Positions 54,286 through 64,000 of a stretch of DNA of 64,000 nt are shown here, piece by piece. A program made the position numbers and the translations under genes. Below the pieces are notes generated by a model. It was not told where the DNA came from. It saw only the letters and a list, made by a program, of their open reading frames with translations, and did no database searches. This DNA is from Prorocentrum cordatum (lineage: Eukaryota; Sar; Dinophyceae; Prorocentrales; Prorocentraceae), in contig CAUYUJ010019593.1 of assembly GCA_963575745.1 (NCBI GenBank), positions 438,373 to 502,372 of the forward strand. The letters are read 5' to 3'. Every line of letters starts with the position of its first letter. Within the stretch, counting starts at the first letter, position 1.

Positions 54286-55900
54286 CCCTCCTGGACGACC
54301 GGCCGCGGCGGCCCGCGGCCGACGGGCCAGAGAATCCGCTCCTCCAGCCGGTCAGGCGGCGCCCGGCCTCGAAAGAGGGCTCCGCAGTCTCTCCGCGGAG
54401 CAGCGGGCTCGAATTCCGGCAAGCCGTCTTGCAGCCAGAGAGCGGAGACATCGGCGCATGGCGCCGTGGGCTGGTTCTCTTGAAATCAAGTTTTGAGGGT
54501 CATGTGTCGTTTCTTTTCCTTCGAGAACGCATGGACTGCAAAGCCACCGTTCACCACCACCACCACCACCCCATCGGAATCTTCGCTAGGCAAGAAATGT
54601 GAGCCTTCTAAACGGGCCTCACACTGCAATCCGTGGAGGCGCCTCCAAAAGGGCCTCCACCCGTCGTACAATAAACCAGGAGTTCAGGTAGATGTCAACA
54701 CTTTCTGTCAGCTTTAATAGTGCCTTTGCTCTGGGTGTGTGATGCAGTCACTTTCTTATCACTGCCGTTGCACGGCCCTCGCCTTGCTGTTGCGCGGCCA
54801 CGGGGAATTGGCTCTGTGGCGACGGCGGCACAGCTGGCAGACTCAGGCACTTTCTTTTGCGCATGTCGCCTGCGGCGACGACATCGTCTTTCCTCCTCCC
54901 CATGTTGCGCTGGATGCTTGTTGAAAATTTGTCAGGACCTCTGCCAGCTTGGCTGGCTAGGCACGTCTGCCGCGTGCGGACTCTAACACGTTAAATCTTC
55001 CCTGCCAATTAGTTTCTTCGAGCAGCTGCAGCGGCTTGCTTGTTGGCTGGCACGTTTCAGCCCTTCGGCTGTCCCCCACATCTGGGGTGCGGCTTCCAGT
55101 CGTCCTGGCGCTGGCTGCACCAGGGGCTGGAGGCCCGCCGTCCTTTTGTGGGCGGCCATGTGCTTTGCCTGTTTTTTTTTTTTTTTTTTTTGTCTTTTAT
55201 CGGCCGCACATCTGGGTCGAGGCCTGTCGTCCAGGCGCAGCAGCACCTGGGGCAGGCCTCGTCGTCCTTTTGTTGGCTAGCTTTTTTGCCGATTCTAGGC
55301 CGTCCGTGTCGCACGCATGCCAGGCACCCCAGTTGTGGGGGAAGGTGCGTTTTGTGATACCTGGGGCTTGGGCTGTATTAGGCCCTCGCTCCGCGCAGGC
55401 CTTATCGGGCGTGTGCGTGCACGTGTGCGTTCGTGTTGGTGCGCTGTTCGTGGGCTTCGCCCATTTTTTCGTTTCGGTGTTGGGTAGGGGTTGCGCCCTC
55501 TCCCATCACCTGCCCGTGCACCGCTTGTCCCCCTGTGCAGCCGTGGGCAAGTGGCGCTGCTGGTGTCGCCTCCGCCTAATTTGGGCGGTCCTTTAGGCTG
55601 TCACCTCGGGCCTCCTTTTTCTTTCCCCAAAGCGGGTGGCGGCACCCTTGCCTGGCGCGCCGTCGGCCCCCGTCCAGGTGTAGCAGGGCTCCCTTGGGCC
55701 CTGCGTGCCTGTGAGGGGCCACCCAGGGGTGGGTCTCTGTTGCCTGGTCTCGCGGAGCGCCCAGGTGCACCCACCCCTCGCGGGTCTTTCAGAGCCGTCC
55801 GTCCTCAGTGGTCGGCGGCTTCCCCCCCAGGGCCTCGCCCTCCCTGTGGGGTGTACGGGGGCTGCAGCGTGGTCTCATGCTAAAAAAAAAATCCTCTTCC
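54286..55900. other. Unassigned stretch with a two-copy 128-bp repeat
   Basis: ACATCTGGG...GGCCCGCCGTCCTTTTGTGG at 55079 recurs as ACATCTGGG...GCCTCGTCGTCCTTTTGTTGG at 55207; a T run of about 21 bases (55171-55191) lies between. A run of (CAC)n lies at 54554-54571. No gene is recognised. Confidence 0.45.
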
Positions 55901-55904
55901 TCCC

Positions 55905-56030
55905 GTGCTACCCCGCTTCGTCTACCCATCCCTCCTGCTCGTGCTCCTGTTCCTCCTGCTGTTGCTGCTGCTGCTCTTCTTCTTCCTCCTTCTCCTTCTC
56001 CTCAATTCCTTTTCCCTGCAACTAATTTCT
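55905..56030. repeat. CTCCTG/CTTCTC polypyrimidine tract
   Basis: Degenerate CTC, CTT and CTG units. Confidence 0.8.
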
Positions 56031-56094
56031 CCCTGTCGCACCCCGAGGCCAGTTTTTAGGGCGGGCCGGGCGTTTTGCCTGAGACTTCCTCACC

Positions 56095-56860
56095 AGTCAT
56101 GACTCTTAAGTTTTAAAGTTGGTAGCGGTTTACATATGGAGGGTGGGTGGTTTTCAAATTGTGGCTTTCGCTTGAGCGCAGTGCATATTCGTTCTAACAA
56201 AATTGCAAGAGTTTCACGGATTGAGGGTGGGCCGTTTTCAAAATGTGGCTCTCGCCATAACGCGGCGCGCATTAGCGTTAAACATTTGCAATAGCTTCAC
56301 AGATGGAGGGTGGGTTGTGGCTCTCGCCTGAGCGCGGCGCACATTCGTTCTAAACAACTTGCAAGAGTTTCACGGATCGAGGGCGAGGTGGTTTTTTAAA
56401 GGTGGCTCTCGCTTTAGCGCGGCGCATATTCGGTTTAACATTTTGCAAGAGCTTCACGGATTGAGGGCGGTTCATTTTCGAAATGTGGCTCTTATCTGAG
56501 CGCCGTGCACATTCAGTTTTACAAATTGCAAGAGTTTCACGGACTCCCATCATCAGCGTAATGGTGTTTTGGAAGGGTTCAAGGTTATGCGGGTGCAACA
56601 GCTACGTTTTTTGTCTGTGTTGGATTCCCAAGTATGGCGTTCTGGCACGTTTCAGGATCGTCAAGACGCAACAGTCAGGTTGATCCGTGGCGTTGGAATC
56701 CCGAAAACAACATTTTGGCTAACTTCAGGGTCTTCAAACGGGTGTCTTCCAACGAGACAGTTCCATCAATGGAAATGAACCGTTGTAGGGGCCAATGAAG
56801 ACGGATGGTTTACTCCAACATCGTTGATGACTCTTGGGTTTACACTGGTCCTCCTCCTCC
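56095..56860 (-). repeat. Composite satellite locus, copy 2 (inverted)
   Basis: Reverse complement of the series at 43569-44420. Five units of about 90 bp carry GTTTCACGGATTGAGGGCGG, TTTTCAAAATGTGGCTCTCG and AGCGCGGCGC (56110-56550). The diverged part (56560-56800) aligns with 43620-43790, and CAACATCGTTGATGACTC, TTGGGTTTACACTGGTCC (56818-56855) aligns with the start of copy 1. The order of all parts is kept. Confidence 0.8.
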
Positions 56861-57482
56861 TCCTCCTCCTCTTCCTCCTCCTCCTTACCCTCCTCCTCCC
56901 CCGTCTACCTCTATCGGGGCTTCACCACAAGCCTTCCTTTCTTCTCTCTTCCGGGACCACGCCACACACCTTCCCCTCTTCCTCTCCTTCCAGCTCTCCT
57001 CCTCCTCCTCCTCCTTACCCTCCTCCCCACTCCCCCTCCTCCTCTCCCCCTCCTCCTCCCTCCTTCTCCTCCTCCTCCCTCCTCCTCCTCACTCCTCCTC
57101 CCCTCCTCCTCTCCTCCTCTCCTCCTCCTCCTCCTCCTCCTCTCTCATCTTTTCCTCCTTCTCTTCCTCTCTCTTCCCCTCCTCCTCCTCCTCTCCTCCC
57201 ACTCCTCCTCCTCCTCCTCCTCTCCTCAGCTTCCTCCTCCTCCTCCTCCTCCTCCTCCTTCTCCTCCCTCCTCTCCTTCCTCCTCCTCCTCGTCCTCCTT
57301 CTCCTCCTCGTCCTCCTTGTCCTCGTCCTCCTCGTCCTTCTCCTCCTTCTCGTCCTCCTCTTCCTCGTCCTCGTTCTCCTCCTTCTCCTCCTCCACCTCC
57401 TCTTCCTTCTCCTCCTCCTTCTCCTCCTTCTTCTCCTCCTCCTCCTCCTCCTCCTCCTCCTCCTCCTCCTCCTCCTCCTCCA
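56845..57482. repeat. Long (CTC)n tract
   Basis: About 600 bp of CTC/CTT/CCT units with CTCGTC patches (57290-57380). Matching the GGA tract at 43478, it borders the composite satellite on the same side. Confidence 0.95.
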
Positions 57483-57599
57483 CACCTCCTCCCTCCACTC
57501 GTGGCGGCCCCGCAGCGCACCCGCCGCTCCTCACAAAGGGGGCGCCCTCTGCGTCCGCCGCGACCGCGGCGCCACTGGAGAAGCCCTGGGCGTCGCTCT

Positions 57600-57646
57600 C
57601 GTCGTCGTCGTCGTCGTCGTTGTCGTCGTCTTCGTCTTCGTCTTCC
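57600..57646. repeat. (GTC)n microsatellite
   Basis: GTCGTCGTC with two GTT/TTC changes. Confidence 0.9.
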
Positions 57647-57719
57647 CCATCGGGGGAGGGGGTGGGAGAGTGCAGTGAGGGGGACGGAAGGGGCAGGCAG
57701 GGAGGGAGGGAGTTACAGG

Positions 57720-58432
57720 AATTACAGCCATCGCGTAGTGATATCACGTGATGCTACAACACACGTGCCCTGAGCTCGCGGAGCACCGAGACGATATGGA
57801 TGAGCACCCGCACGCACCCGCAGACGAACTCCATGAAAAATCACGGCCGACAGACACATCCCGGGAGGGAGGGTGGGAGAAAGGCAAAGAGGAAGGGCGG
57901 GGAGACGAGCGGAGAGGGGGCAGGGAGGGGGGACGGGGGGGCGCAAAGGGCGGAGGGACGCGATGGGGGGGAGGAGAGGGATGATGCATAATAGAGGAGG
58001 GGGGGCAGGGGCGAGAGAAGAGCAGGGCCGAAGGAGTACGGTAAGCACAGCGCAGGAGCACTCAGGCCACGTCTGGCATCCTGCCCTTCTCGCTGGCCCC
58101 CCCCCATGACGCCGATTTTTTCTCCAGATCTGCCGACGAGTGTCCCAACGGACCGGGCTCCCCATCCCCATGTCGAGCTGCGGCTGCCAAGCATGCCAAG
58201 CGGGAGAAGCCACCTGCGGATGCGGGACAGCGGCACGCATACGGATTTCGTGTCCAGAGCAGAACGAAGACGCTTGCTGAGGTCATGGAGTCCCACCTGA
58301 AGGCGGCGGTCGACTCCAAGGAGAGACTACCGAGCTGGCGATGCTGAAGTACGGCCTCATCATGACGAAGCGGCCTGGGGATCGGGCCTATGAACTTTCT
58401 TCAAAGGATTAAGGAGGAGTCAGCGGTGAACT
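57720..58432. other. Unassigned spacer upstream of ORF1-like frames
   Basis: GGGAGG-rich patches (57860-58010). The + text near 58130-58340 (HLKAAVDSKERLPSW) may be the start of the ORF1-like product in another frame. Confidence 0.4.
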
Positions 58433-59236
58433 GTGCTCAGTCAAAATGAAAAACAACAGCTGCAAATCAAAGAGATCGAACTTGAGAATACCTTGATCAC
58501 ATATGACATGTTAGCACAACTATACCGTCAGGATTGTGATCATAGCGATGATGCAAATGAATCAGAGGTACCTCGCGAAGAGCTCCTCCACGCTGCTCCA
58601 CCGTGGCAGGAGAAACGCACCAGGGCGGTGACGGTGAAGGCGGCGGACCCTGGTCCGACGTGGCCTGGGCAAGAGCGGTTGACGCCGATGGACGATAAAG
58701 ATGAAGACACTCAAACATAAACACTGCATCCACCGCCTCCTCCGCGGCCACAGCCAAAGACTCAACATCGTGAACCGAGCCGATCTCCGCTGGTTGTGTT
58801 TCGTAAGGTTATGAAGAAGCTCGACTCGATCACGGACTGTATGCAGCAACATCCACAGGCTATCGCCAACACCAAGGCCATGTTCGCGCAGGTCGAAACA
58901 CAACGCATGCATGTGGGCCTTGTAAACTCTATGGATGACAAGTACGTGAAGCAACGACAATCAATGCTTCAAACGGTTTTTTTGTCGGAGCAGTACACAT
59001 CGGAGTGGTCGACAGTGGAAGGACAGAGAGAACGAATGGTGTTGGCGGCGGCAGGCGCACGCACGGACAGCGTGGCAACACAGCCTGAAGCAAAGACCTC
59101 CACGCTCCTGTACGGCCTCATGGGCCAGGTCCAGGAGCCCCAGAGAGCCAGGGCAGTTCATGGAAGCGGCGGTTGGACGGGTGGAGACTACGATGGCACA
59201 TCGAGCGGAGGAGTTCCAGCGAGCTTTGGGGCATGA
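58433..59236 (+). pseudogene. Retroelement ORF1-like frames (coiled coil)
   Basis: Frame 58433-58720 starts MLSQNEKQQLQIKEIELENT with an acidic helical stretch (CDHSDDANESEVPREELL). Frame 58796-59236 holds MKKLDSITDCMQQHPQAIAN, then KYVKQRQSMLQTVFLSEQY. The helical, charged, multi-frame style matches the ORF1-like region at 1573-2764, and the piece lies upstream of an endonuclease relic. No named domain is visible. Confidence 0.35.
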
Positions 59237-59637
59237 ATGCAGCAGACAGGATCAGAAGCTTCAGATCGACACCTATGCTATCGAGACGGCGATGGACTAG
59301 GGTCCGCCGCAACTCACCAGCGAGCAAATGATGATGTGGGACACGATGGAGGACAGTCAGAAAGCAGGCGCATCAAACGGTCACCGCACATGCGGGGCAG
59401 CCTGAGAAGTCGACAAACGATGCCAAGAGTCGGGCACAGGTAACTCAACAGCATGCTCAGCGGTCATCCGAAGAAGCAGCGGGTGCAACAGTCAGAGCAA
59501 ACATAATGTGGTTACCCCAAGAGAACTCGAGGATGATCGACCGCAACTGACTGCAAAGAGGTCGGACCCTCAGCGTAACTGATACAGATGGGGGACCACG
59601 CGACGGGAGAACTGCTACGCCAACTCCTGGGCCGACA

Positions 59638-60472
59638 ATGGTGTGGGGGCCTACGACAACAGCACAGACGGAGCCGATGACACCGAAACACAATAGACAA
59701 TCAACTAATTGTGACATTTCTGATGTGGAGTTGCTGGGAAAGAGTTCCACGACTTTCGCGATCAGCACACTTGGGGCAGTCCAATACGAAATGATCTTTA
59801 CGATGCAGCGGAGCTCGAACCTTCAGCTGCAGATGAGTCGACCGTCACCGCCACGCAGCATGCCCAGAAGAGGCAAGACTGGCAGACGGTCAACCAGTCC
59901 GCAAAACCAAAGGAAAAAACGCAAACACATGTGTACCGTTTCCCGCAAGCCGCCACGAGGGGCTTCGAGTCGTGGAGGAGGGCAACCCTCAGCCTGAAGG
60001 CGTGAGCATGGAGGATCGCCCAGACCTCCAGCAGCCTCCTATGATATGGTCGGTGCAACGTGATCACATTTATGCTGAACGCTTTCGTCAGAAAAAGGAC
60101 CCGACATGCGACGGCAGTCATGCACTGCGGGAGTGCGCAGCCATGCCAGCTGGCCACATCGTGGAATTCACGTTCGACACGGACTGCGAGAAAGACGAGG
60201 AACTACCGAGCTCGTCGATGGTCGTGGACGTTGGCCAACCGAGCCCCGACGATGCTCAACGCAAGGGCATAGTCCTCAGGCAAGTTCTACAAAGTCATCC
60301 AGCACAAGCCCTACCTCCACGATACCGGTTTTACCTCCAAGCTTTTTCAATGAGAAGCTGGGGGGCCGATGGACACTACCTCTTTCATATTCAAGATGTT
60401 AGCAGACAGAATGTGCACACTTCTGCCGAGCGATCACTGCGACTTGCACCGCCGAGGGCGATCTGGCCATAA
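59638..60472 (+). pseudogene. Unassigned retroelement-like frames
   Basis: Frame 59638-59997 is basic toward its end. Frame 59972-60472 (166 codons) reads MEDRPDLQQPPMIWSVQRDH, then a Cys pair (PTCDGSHALREC) and an acidic stretch (DTDCEKDEELPSSSM). I recognise no domain. Position between ORF1-like frames and an endonuclease relic suggests part of the same element, by context only. Confidence 0.3.
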
Positions 60473-60854
60473 ACCATACGTCTCTCACAGGTGGATCAAT
60501 TGCAGAATGGACGGTTGGATTGTTGCTACGACTAGGGAGGATGCTGATATATTTGCTTCTAAACAGTAGATGTGAGCAATGAACTTCCACAACACAATGG
60601 ATTTGAACGACGGAAATCGATTTTACAACTCGACGGCAAATATCCGCCGGCCCCTTTGCGGGGCCACCAGGCTGCGAGGGTGAAGATTGCAGCTCCCTGT
60701 TCGAGTTGCAGTTTCCAGCTTCCACTGTTACAATCCTGATGTCTGCTTCCTTACTGTTAACTGTTGTTGTCCGCGCGAAGGGTGGGAGCCCCAAACGGGA
60801 TTTGTTACCACGCCCTCGGAGGGTTCTGAGAATTCCTCGGGGGGTGAAATTTCA
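60473..60854. other. Spacer, no gene recognised
   Basis: No domain or shared repeat seen. Confidence 0.4.
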
Positions 60855-60985
60855 CACCCCTCACTCAAATCGGCGGGGTCAGGGTCCAAACGCCCATCGG
60901 ATTTGCTACATGTTTGAAAACTCTGTCGCAGCCCTCACGCAAATCGGCAAGGTTAGGGATTAAAAACCCATGGGATTTGCCACAA
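60855..60985. repeat. Two-copy 75-bp repeat
   Basis: TCACTCAAATCGGCGGGGTC (60861) recurs as TCACGCAAATCGGCAAGGTT (60935), each followed by AGGG and CCCATCGGATTTGC / CCCATGGGATTTGC. Confidence 0.7.
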
Positions 60986-60989
60986 TTGC

Positions 60990-61405
60990 GTCCCCGAGGC
61001 CATGAACCTTGGAACATTACACAATACTCGCGCCCCCGAAGCCACAAACCATCGTACATTACGCAATAGTCGTGTCCCCGAAGCCATACACCTTTACAAA
61101 TTATGCAATATTCGCGTCCCCAGGGCCAGACACCTTCGTACATTACACCATGCTTCTGTTCCCGAGGCCATATACCTTTGCAAATTACACGCTAGTCGCG
61201 TCCCCGAGGCCGTAAACCATAGACATGTATAACATATCTGCGCCCCCGAAGCCATACACCCTTGTACATTGCACAATATTTGCGTCCCCGAAGCTGCAGA
61301 CCCGTGTACATGTTGCCAAATTCGCGTCCCCGAAGCCATCACTCATTGTAAATTATGTCTCATTCGCGCCGCCGACGCCAGAAACCATCATACATTAATA
61401 TTGCC
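60990..61405. repeat. About 43-bp tandem array, ten units
   Basis: Degenerate units of CGCGTCCCCGAAGCCATACA, CCTTTACAAATTATGCAATA, TT. Composition is more AT-rich than the surroundings. Short frames through it repeat PEAxHLxxLHxxRV-like text and are artefacts. Confidence 0.85.
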
Positions 61406-61820
61406 CCTCGCGTGAAGTCCCGACATTGCTTCGCGTCAGCGTCCAGACATCCCAACACAGCTCTGGCAAGTCGCATTCTAAGAGGGGGTTGCCAGCGGCA
61501 GGGGGCGAAGCCCTTGCGGATTATTCGAATTCTCGGGGCGTCGATAACTGTCACGCGCGACTCCCCACTGTGTAGATGGGTAATCTCAAGCGACGCAGTG
61601 ATGGTGATCCGGGTTGCCGAAGTGACCCGCTTGCATCGAAGGTTCCCAACGCTTGGCCATCTACCCCGATCGCTTGTCAAATAACTCATGCCAGCGAATG
61701 AGATGTCTTGCAGACACGTGGCAACACGCGAACCAGACCCGTGGACCGAGACGGTGGACTCGTTGACCAGCGAATTCCCCACGCAAGAGAACTGTTTGCT
61801 TCGCCGGCATGCGTTGGATA
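61406..61820. other. Spacer, no gene recognised
   Basis: Chance frames only. Confidence 0.4.
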
Positions 61821-61993
61821 CAGTCAACCTGTATAGTAAGGATGCGCGATAAGGATGCAAGGGCCTTGGACGCCCACTTCGGAGCTTTTCGAGCGGGGCG
61901 CGGCCAGCGAAAGCGGCGAAGGATGGACCGCGGAGGCAAGGGTGCAAGGGTACCCTTGGGAAGGTTGCCCATCCTTACTATGCGGGTTGACTG
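61821..61993. mobile_element. Second Tc1/mariner-like miniature element family
   Basis: A 173-bp element between TA pairs (61819-61820, 61994-61995). The left CAGTCAACCTGTATAGTAAG, then GATG, pairs with the complement of the right end (CAGTCAACCCGCATAGTAAG, then GATG) at all but two positions over about 24 bp. The interior is unlike that of copies 1-5, so it is a separate family with the same CAGT ends and TA target. Confidence 0.85.
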
Positions 61994-61995
61994 TA

Positions 61996-62477
61996 TGCTG
62001 AAATATGGTCGTCTGGTATACTGGGCTTGGCTGGGATACGATGCTACAGTGCCAAAGGCAATGCCAAGGACTGGTCATGGTGGCGTATAGTTGAAGCACA
62101 TTGATCATTCGGTCGGCCCCAGTGGACTGTCGCAGAATCCGACATGTCTGGGAAAAGGTTAAGACATCAAAATCGAGCGGGCCCAAAGCCAGCACGTGGA
62201 GCGGATCGAGAGGTCAATCTATTTCTTCGAGCGGCGACCTACACCCCCAAGACGTTCACGGCAGGAGCGACTCAGAAGAATTCGCGGGCGCACCGCGACA
62301 GAACACAAAGACGTTGCGCAATCGCTGAAGATGCAATTTTTACGACATGGAGCCCAATCCGACGGGGCTTCAAAAGGACCGCTACCAAAAAACAGAAAAA
62401 TGGGTCGACGAACATCTGGCGTGGCTCTCGGGTGCCGGCAGCGGAGGACCACGGCTGCGCCTTCCTGCTGGATCTCA
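61996..62477. other. Spacer, no gene recognised
   Basis: The + frame 62101-62328 is Ser/Arg-rich. No domain. Confidence 0.4.
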
Positions 62478-62616
62478 TTATCTCGCCATCGCTCGGACGT
62501 CATTTTTTTGTGTTTTTTTCGGTTTCGTGCGTGTTTTTTTCGCCAAATGGTCAAGGATGCTCCCCGATGGCCCTCGCCGAGGAAAAAACGCACACGTCCG
62601 AGCGATGCCGAGATAT
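62478..62616. mobile_element. Family-F foldback element, copy 2
   Basis: The left TTATCTCGCCATCGCTCGGA, CGT pairs with the complement of the right end (ATATCTCGGCATCGCTCGGA, CGT) at about 21 of 23 positions. The interior TTTTTTCGGTTTCGTGCGTG, CGCCAAATGGTCAAGGATGC is nearly the same as copy 1. It interrupts the region between the ORF1-like frames and the endonuclease relic. Confidence 0.8.
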
Positions 62617-62805
62617 GCCCCACGACGAGGTGGGCGGCAAACCGAGGTATTCCCAAGGAGGCGACACCATAACCCTTGGTGCCCGGAGCACCACTGCCCT
62701 CGCTGCCAAGGTGGAGGCCCGTGCATGAGGATCGCAGTCGCAGCCCTTCACGCGCCTCGTCACAACATAAGCTGGGCCGCGGCAGTGGCAACCTGATCTT
62801 TTTCT

Positions 62806-63350
62806 GTGGATGTGAATGGGCGCGTCGATTGCACGATGTACGATGGCAAAGTTTTAGGAGATGTTGGCATGGAGGAGGAGGAGGAGGAGGAGGAGGAGGA
62901 GGAGGAGGAGGCATGTGATAATGTGGAACGACTGGCAACCATTGCCAAGGATATGGGCATGCTCATATTGAACACATTGCTGATGAGCAGCGAGAAGGAC
63001 TACGTGGACATGGTTGACCTCGCGATGGAGCCAACCTCAACCCGCGAGCGAAAATATGGAGAAGGAAACAAACATAGGGTTGACTACGTTCTATCCTCAC
63101 GGAAGGGGTGTACAGGTGGCGGTGGAGTCACGGGTGCACTGCGACGTCGGCAACGGGCTGCAGCCTGAGGATCACTCTCCTGCATCCGTGCTCTTCGAAG
63201 CTCAAGTAGATCAGAAGGCGCCCGTGAAGGGGTTCGGAAACGCGGATCGGGCACAGGTTGGCGGCCGAAGTCCAGTGGGGAAGCTTGGAAAGCGCGTTGA
63301 CGGCATGGCGGTCAGGGAGTGGGGCGCCAACCCTGCGATTATTAGGGGGT
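62806..63350 (+). pseudogene. LINE endonuclease fragment, second element
   Basis: The frame 62806-63168 starts MDVNGRVDCTMYDGKVLGDV, matching the D-x-N-G-R-V centre of LINE endonucleases. It is interrupted by a GAG-encoded Glu run (62873-62911) and continues ACDNVERLATIAKDMGMLIL then NTLL, and KHRVDYVLSSRKG (the RIDYV-type motif). In the next frame VHCDVGNGLQPEDHSPASVL matches the DH-P end of the domain. So the C-terminal half of the domain is present with one microsatellite insertion and one frame change. No RT follows within 650 bp. Without an N-terminal half it cannot be active. Confidence 0.65.
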
Positions 63351-63491
63351 AAACAAACCTACCTCGCTCTTGACCACCCTCGCTTCCAAGAAATACCAAG
63401 CGATGCCGAACTACGGCCTGTACTGGTCAGGCCGCTTGACGAGGAGGCGCGTGGTATGACTTGGGTTTGCCTGGAAGCGGAAGCGGGGTAG

Positions 63492-64000
63492 GCAATTCAC
63501 GCGCTGAATTATGCGCCGCAAGGAGAATCAGGAGCTGCTGCAGGCGGCCGAGCGAGCGCTTGGAAGGGGTCTCTGGAGGGGGTCCGATTTGCACCGTTTG
63601 CAGCCCTGCGCGGGCCGATCCACGATGCGGCTGCGGCTGCGAAGGCGTGGGCATCTTGCGCCGATGGAGGCGAGACGAATCGAAATGCGCGGACAACACT
63701 TCACATCGCCCCCCCTTCCCGGCAGCTCAGCGACTTGGTCGACGACGGTGATGCGCAGGCCCAGCCAACTCAGATGCTGCTATGGAATGTTCAGTTGTTC
63801 CAGGCTGGTGATGTGACGACGGAGGCCCTCGCGAAAATATCCGGTTGGTCTCTCGAGGTTGCGGGCGGCGCCGTGCGCCGTGCCCTGCGGCGAGACAAGA
63901 AATTCATTTTTTTCACCAGGGTGGCGGATCAAATGGGAAAACCTTTGAGATCAAAGATGGCGCGGCAGAATGAGCTTGGGTCAACCAGATGCCGAGACAT
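63492..64000 (+). CDS. Unassigned open frame running off the window
   Basis: From the codon after TAG (63489-63491) the + frame is open for about 169 codons to the window end, without a clear start. It reads NYAPQGESGAAAGGRASAWK near the start, ARTTLHIAPPSRQLSDLVDD in the middle, then MLLWNVQLFQAGDVTTEALA, KISGWSLEVAGGAVRRALRR and DKKFIFFTRVADQMGKP. Composition is more protein-like than its neighbours. I recognise no domain; it could be the end of the retroelement to its left or a cellular exon. Confidence 0.35.

Noticed and set aside
56805-57773. Pro/Ser/Leu-rich proteins of about 300 residues in three frames
   Set aside because: All three frames are translations of the same CTC tract.

Overview
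The window looks like nuclear DNA of a dinoflagellate. Evidence: GC-rich, very repeat-dense sequence; few recognisable exons; five separate pentatricopeptide-repeat (PPR) coding blocks of the dinoflagellate type (core GEQWQRALSLLSEM..AKLEPDVISYNAGISAC); decayed non-LTR retrotransposons; many purine/pyrimidine trinucleotide tracts and long minisatellites. The style recalls Prorocentrum- or Polarella-like genomes, but the sequence alone cannot fix a species. I saw no tRNA, rRNA, CRISPR array, spliced-leader gene or complete ordinary gene.

Layout. 0-0.6 kb: a short inverted-repeat element (family A) with a perfect 7-bp target duplication that would splice as a GT-AG intron. 1.4-8.6 kb (+): one decayed LINE-like retroelement, read across several frames: ORF1-like coiled coils, RNase H, endonuclease, reverse transcriptase, C-terminal region, Cys/His finger, then a dinoflagellate domain I call GRRR-GD. 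9.6-10.0 kb: five copies of a hairpin motif. 10.8-14.1 kb: 963-bp inverted arms around a roughly 352-bp tandem array. 14.6-17.8 kb: degenerate minisatellites, including a two-level composite repeat. 18.4-21 kb: PPR block between two Tc1/mariner-like miniature elements. 22.7-23.8 kb (-): a decayed retroelement fragment. 24-30 kb: GC-rich sequence with no gene I recognise, plus a (TG)n tract. 30.2-30.8 kb: almost 590 bp of (CA)n. 31.6-33.2 kb: an 18-bp minisatellite. 33.4-49.9 kb: four PPR blocks, all on the minus strand, among short inverted-repeat elements, satellites and trinucleotide tracts. 50-54.3 kb: a direct duplication of about 0.65 kb flanking a second copy of the GRRR-GD domain. 56-57.5 kb: an inverted copy of the 43.6-44.4 kb satellite locus and a long CTC tract. 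58-64 kb (+): another decayed retroelement (ORF1-like reading frames, then an endonuclease fragment), broken up by tandem repeats and miniature elements.

How it fits together. The likely functional sequence is the PPR exons, a family that normally binds organellar RNA; all five lie on the minus strand. Nearly everything else is mobile or repeat DNA. At least six unrelated short terminal-inverted-repeat families occur, several in more than one copy and several with target duplications. Two of them touch PPR reading-frame ends: one supplies an apparent start codon and one an apparent stop. All identities here were judged by eye; coordinates of degenerate repeats are approximate to a few bases.
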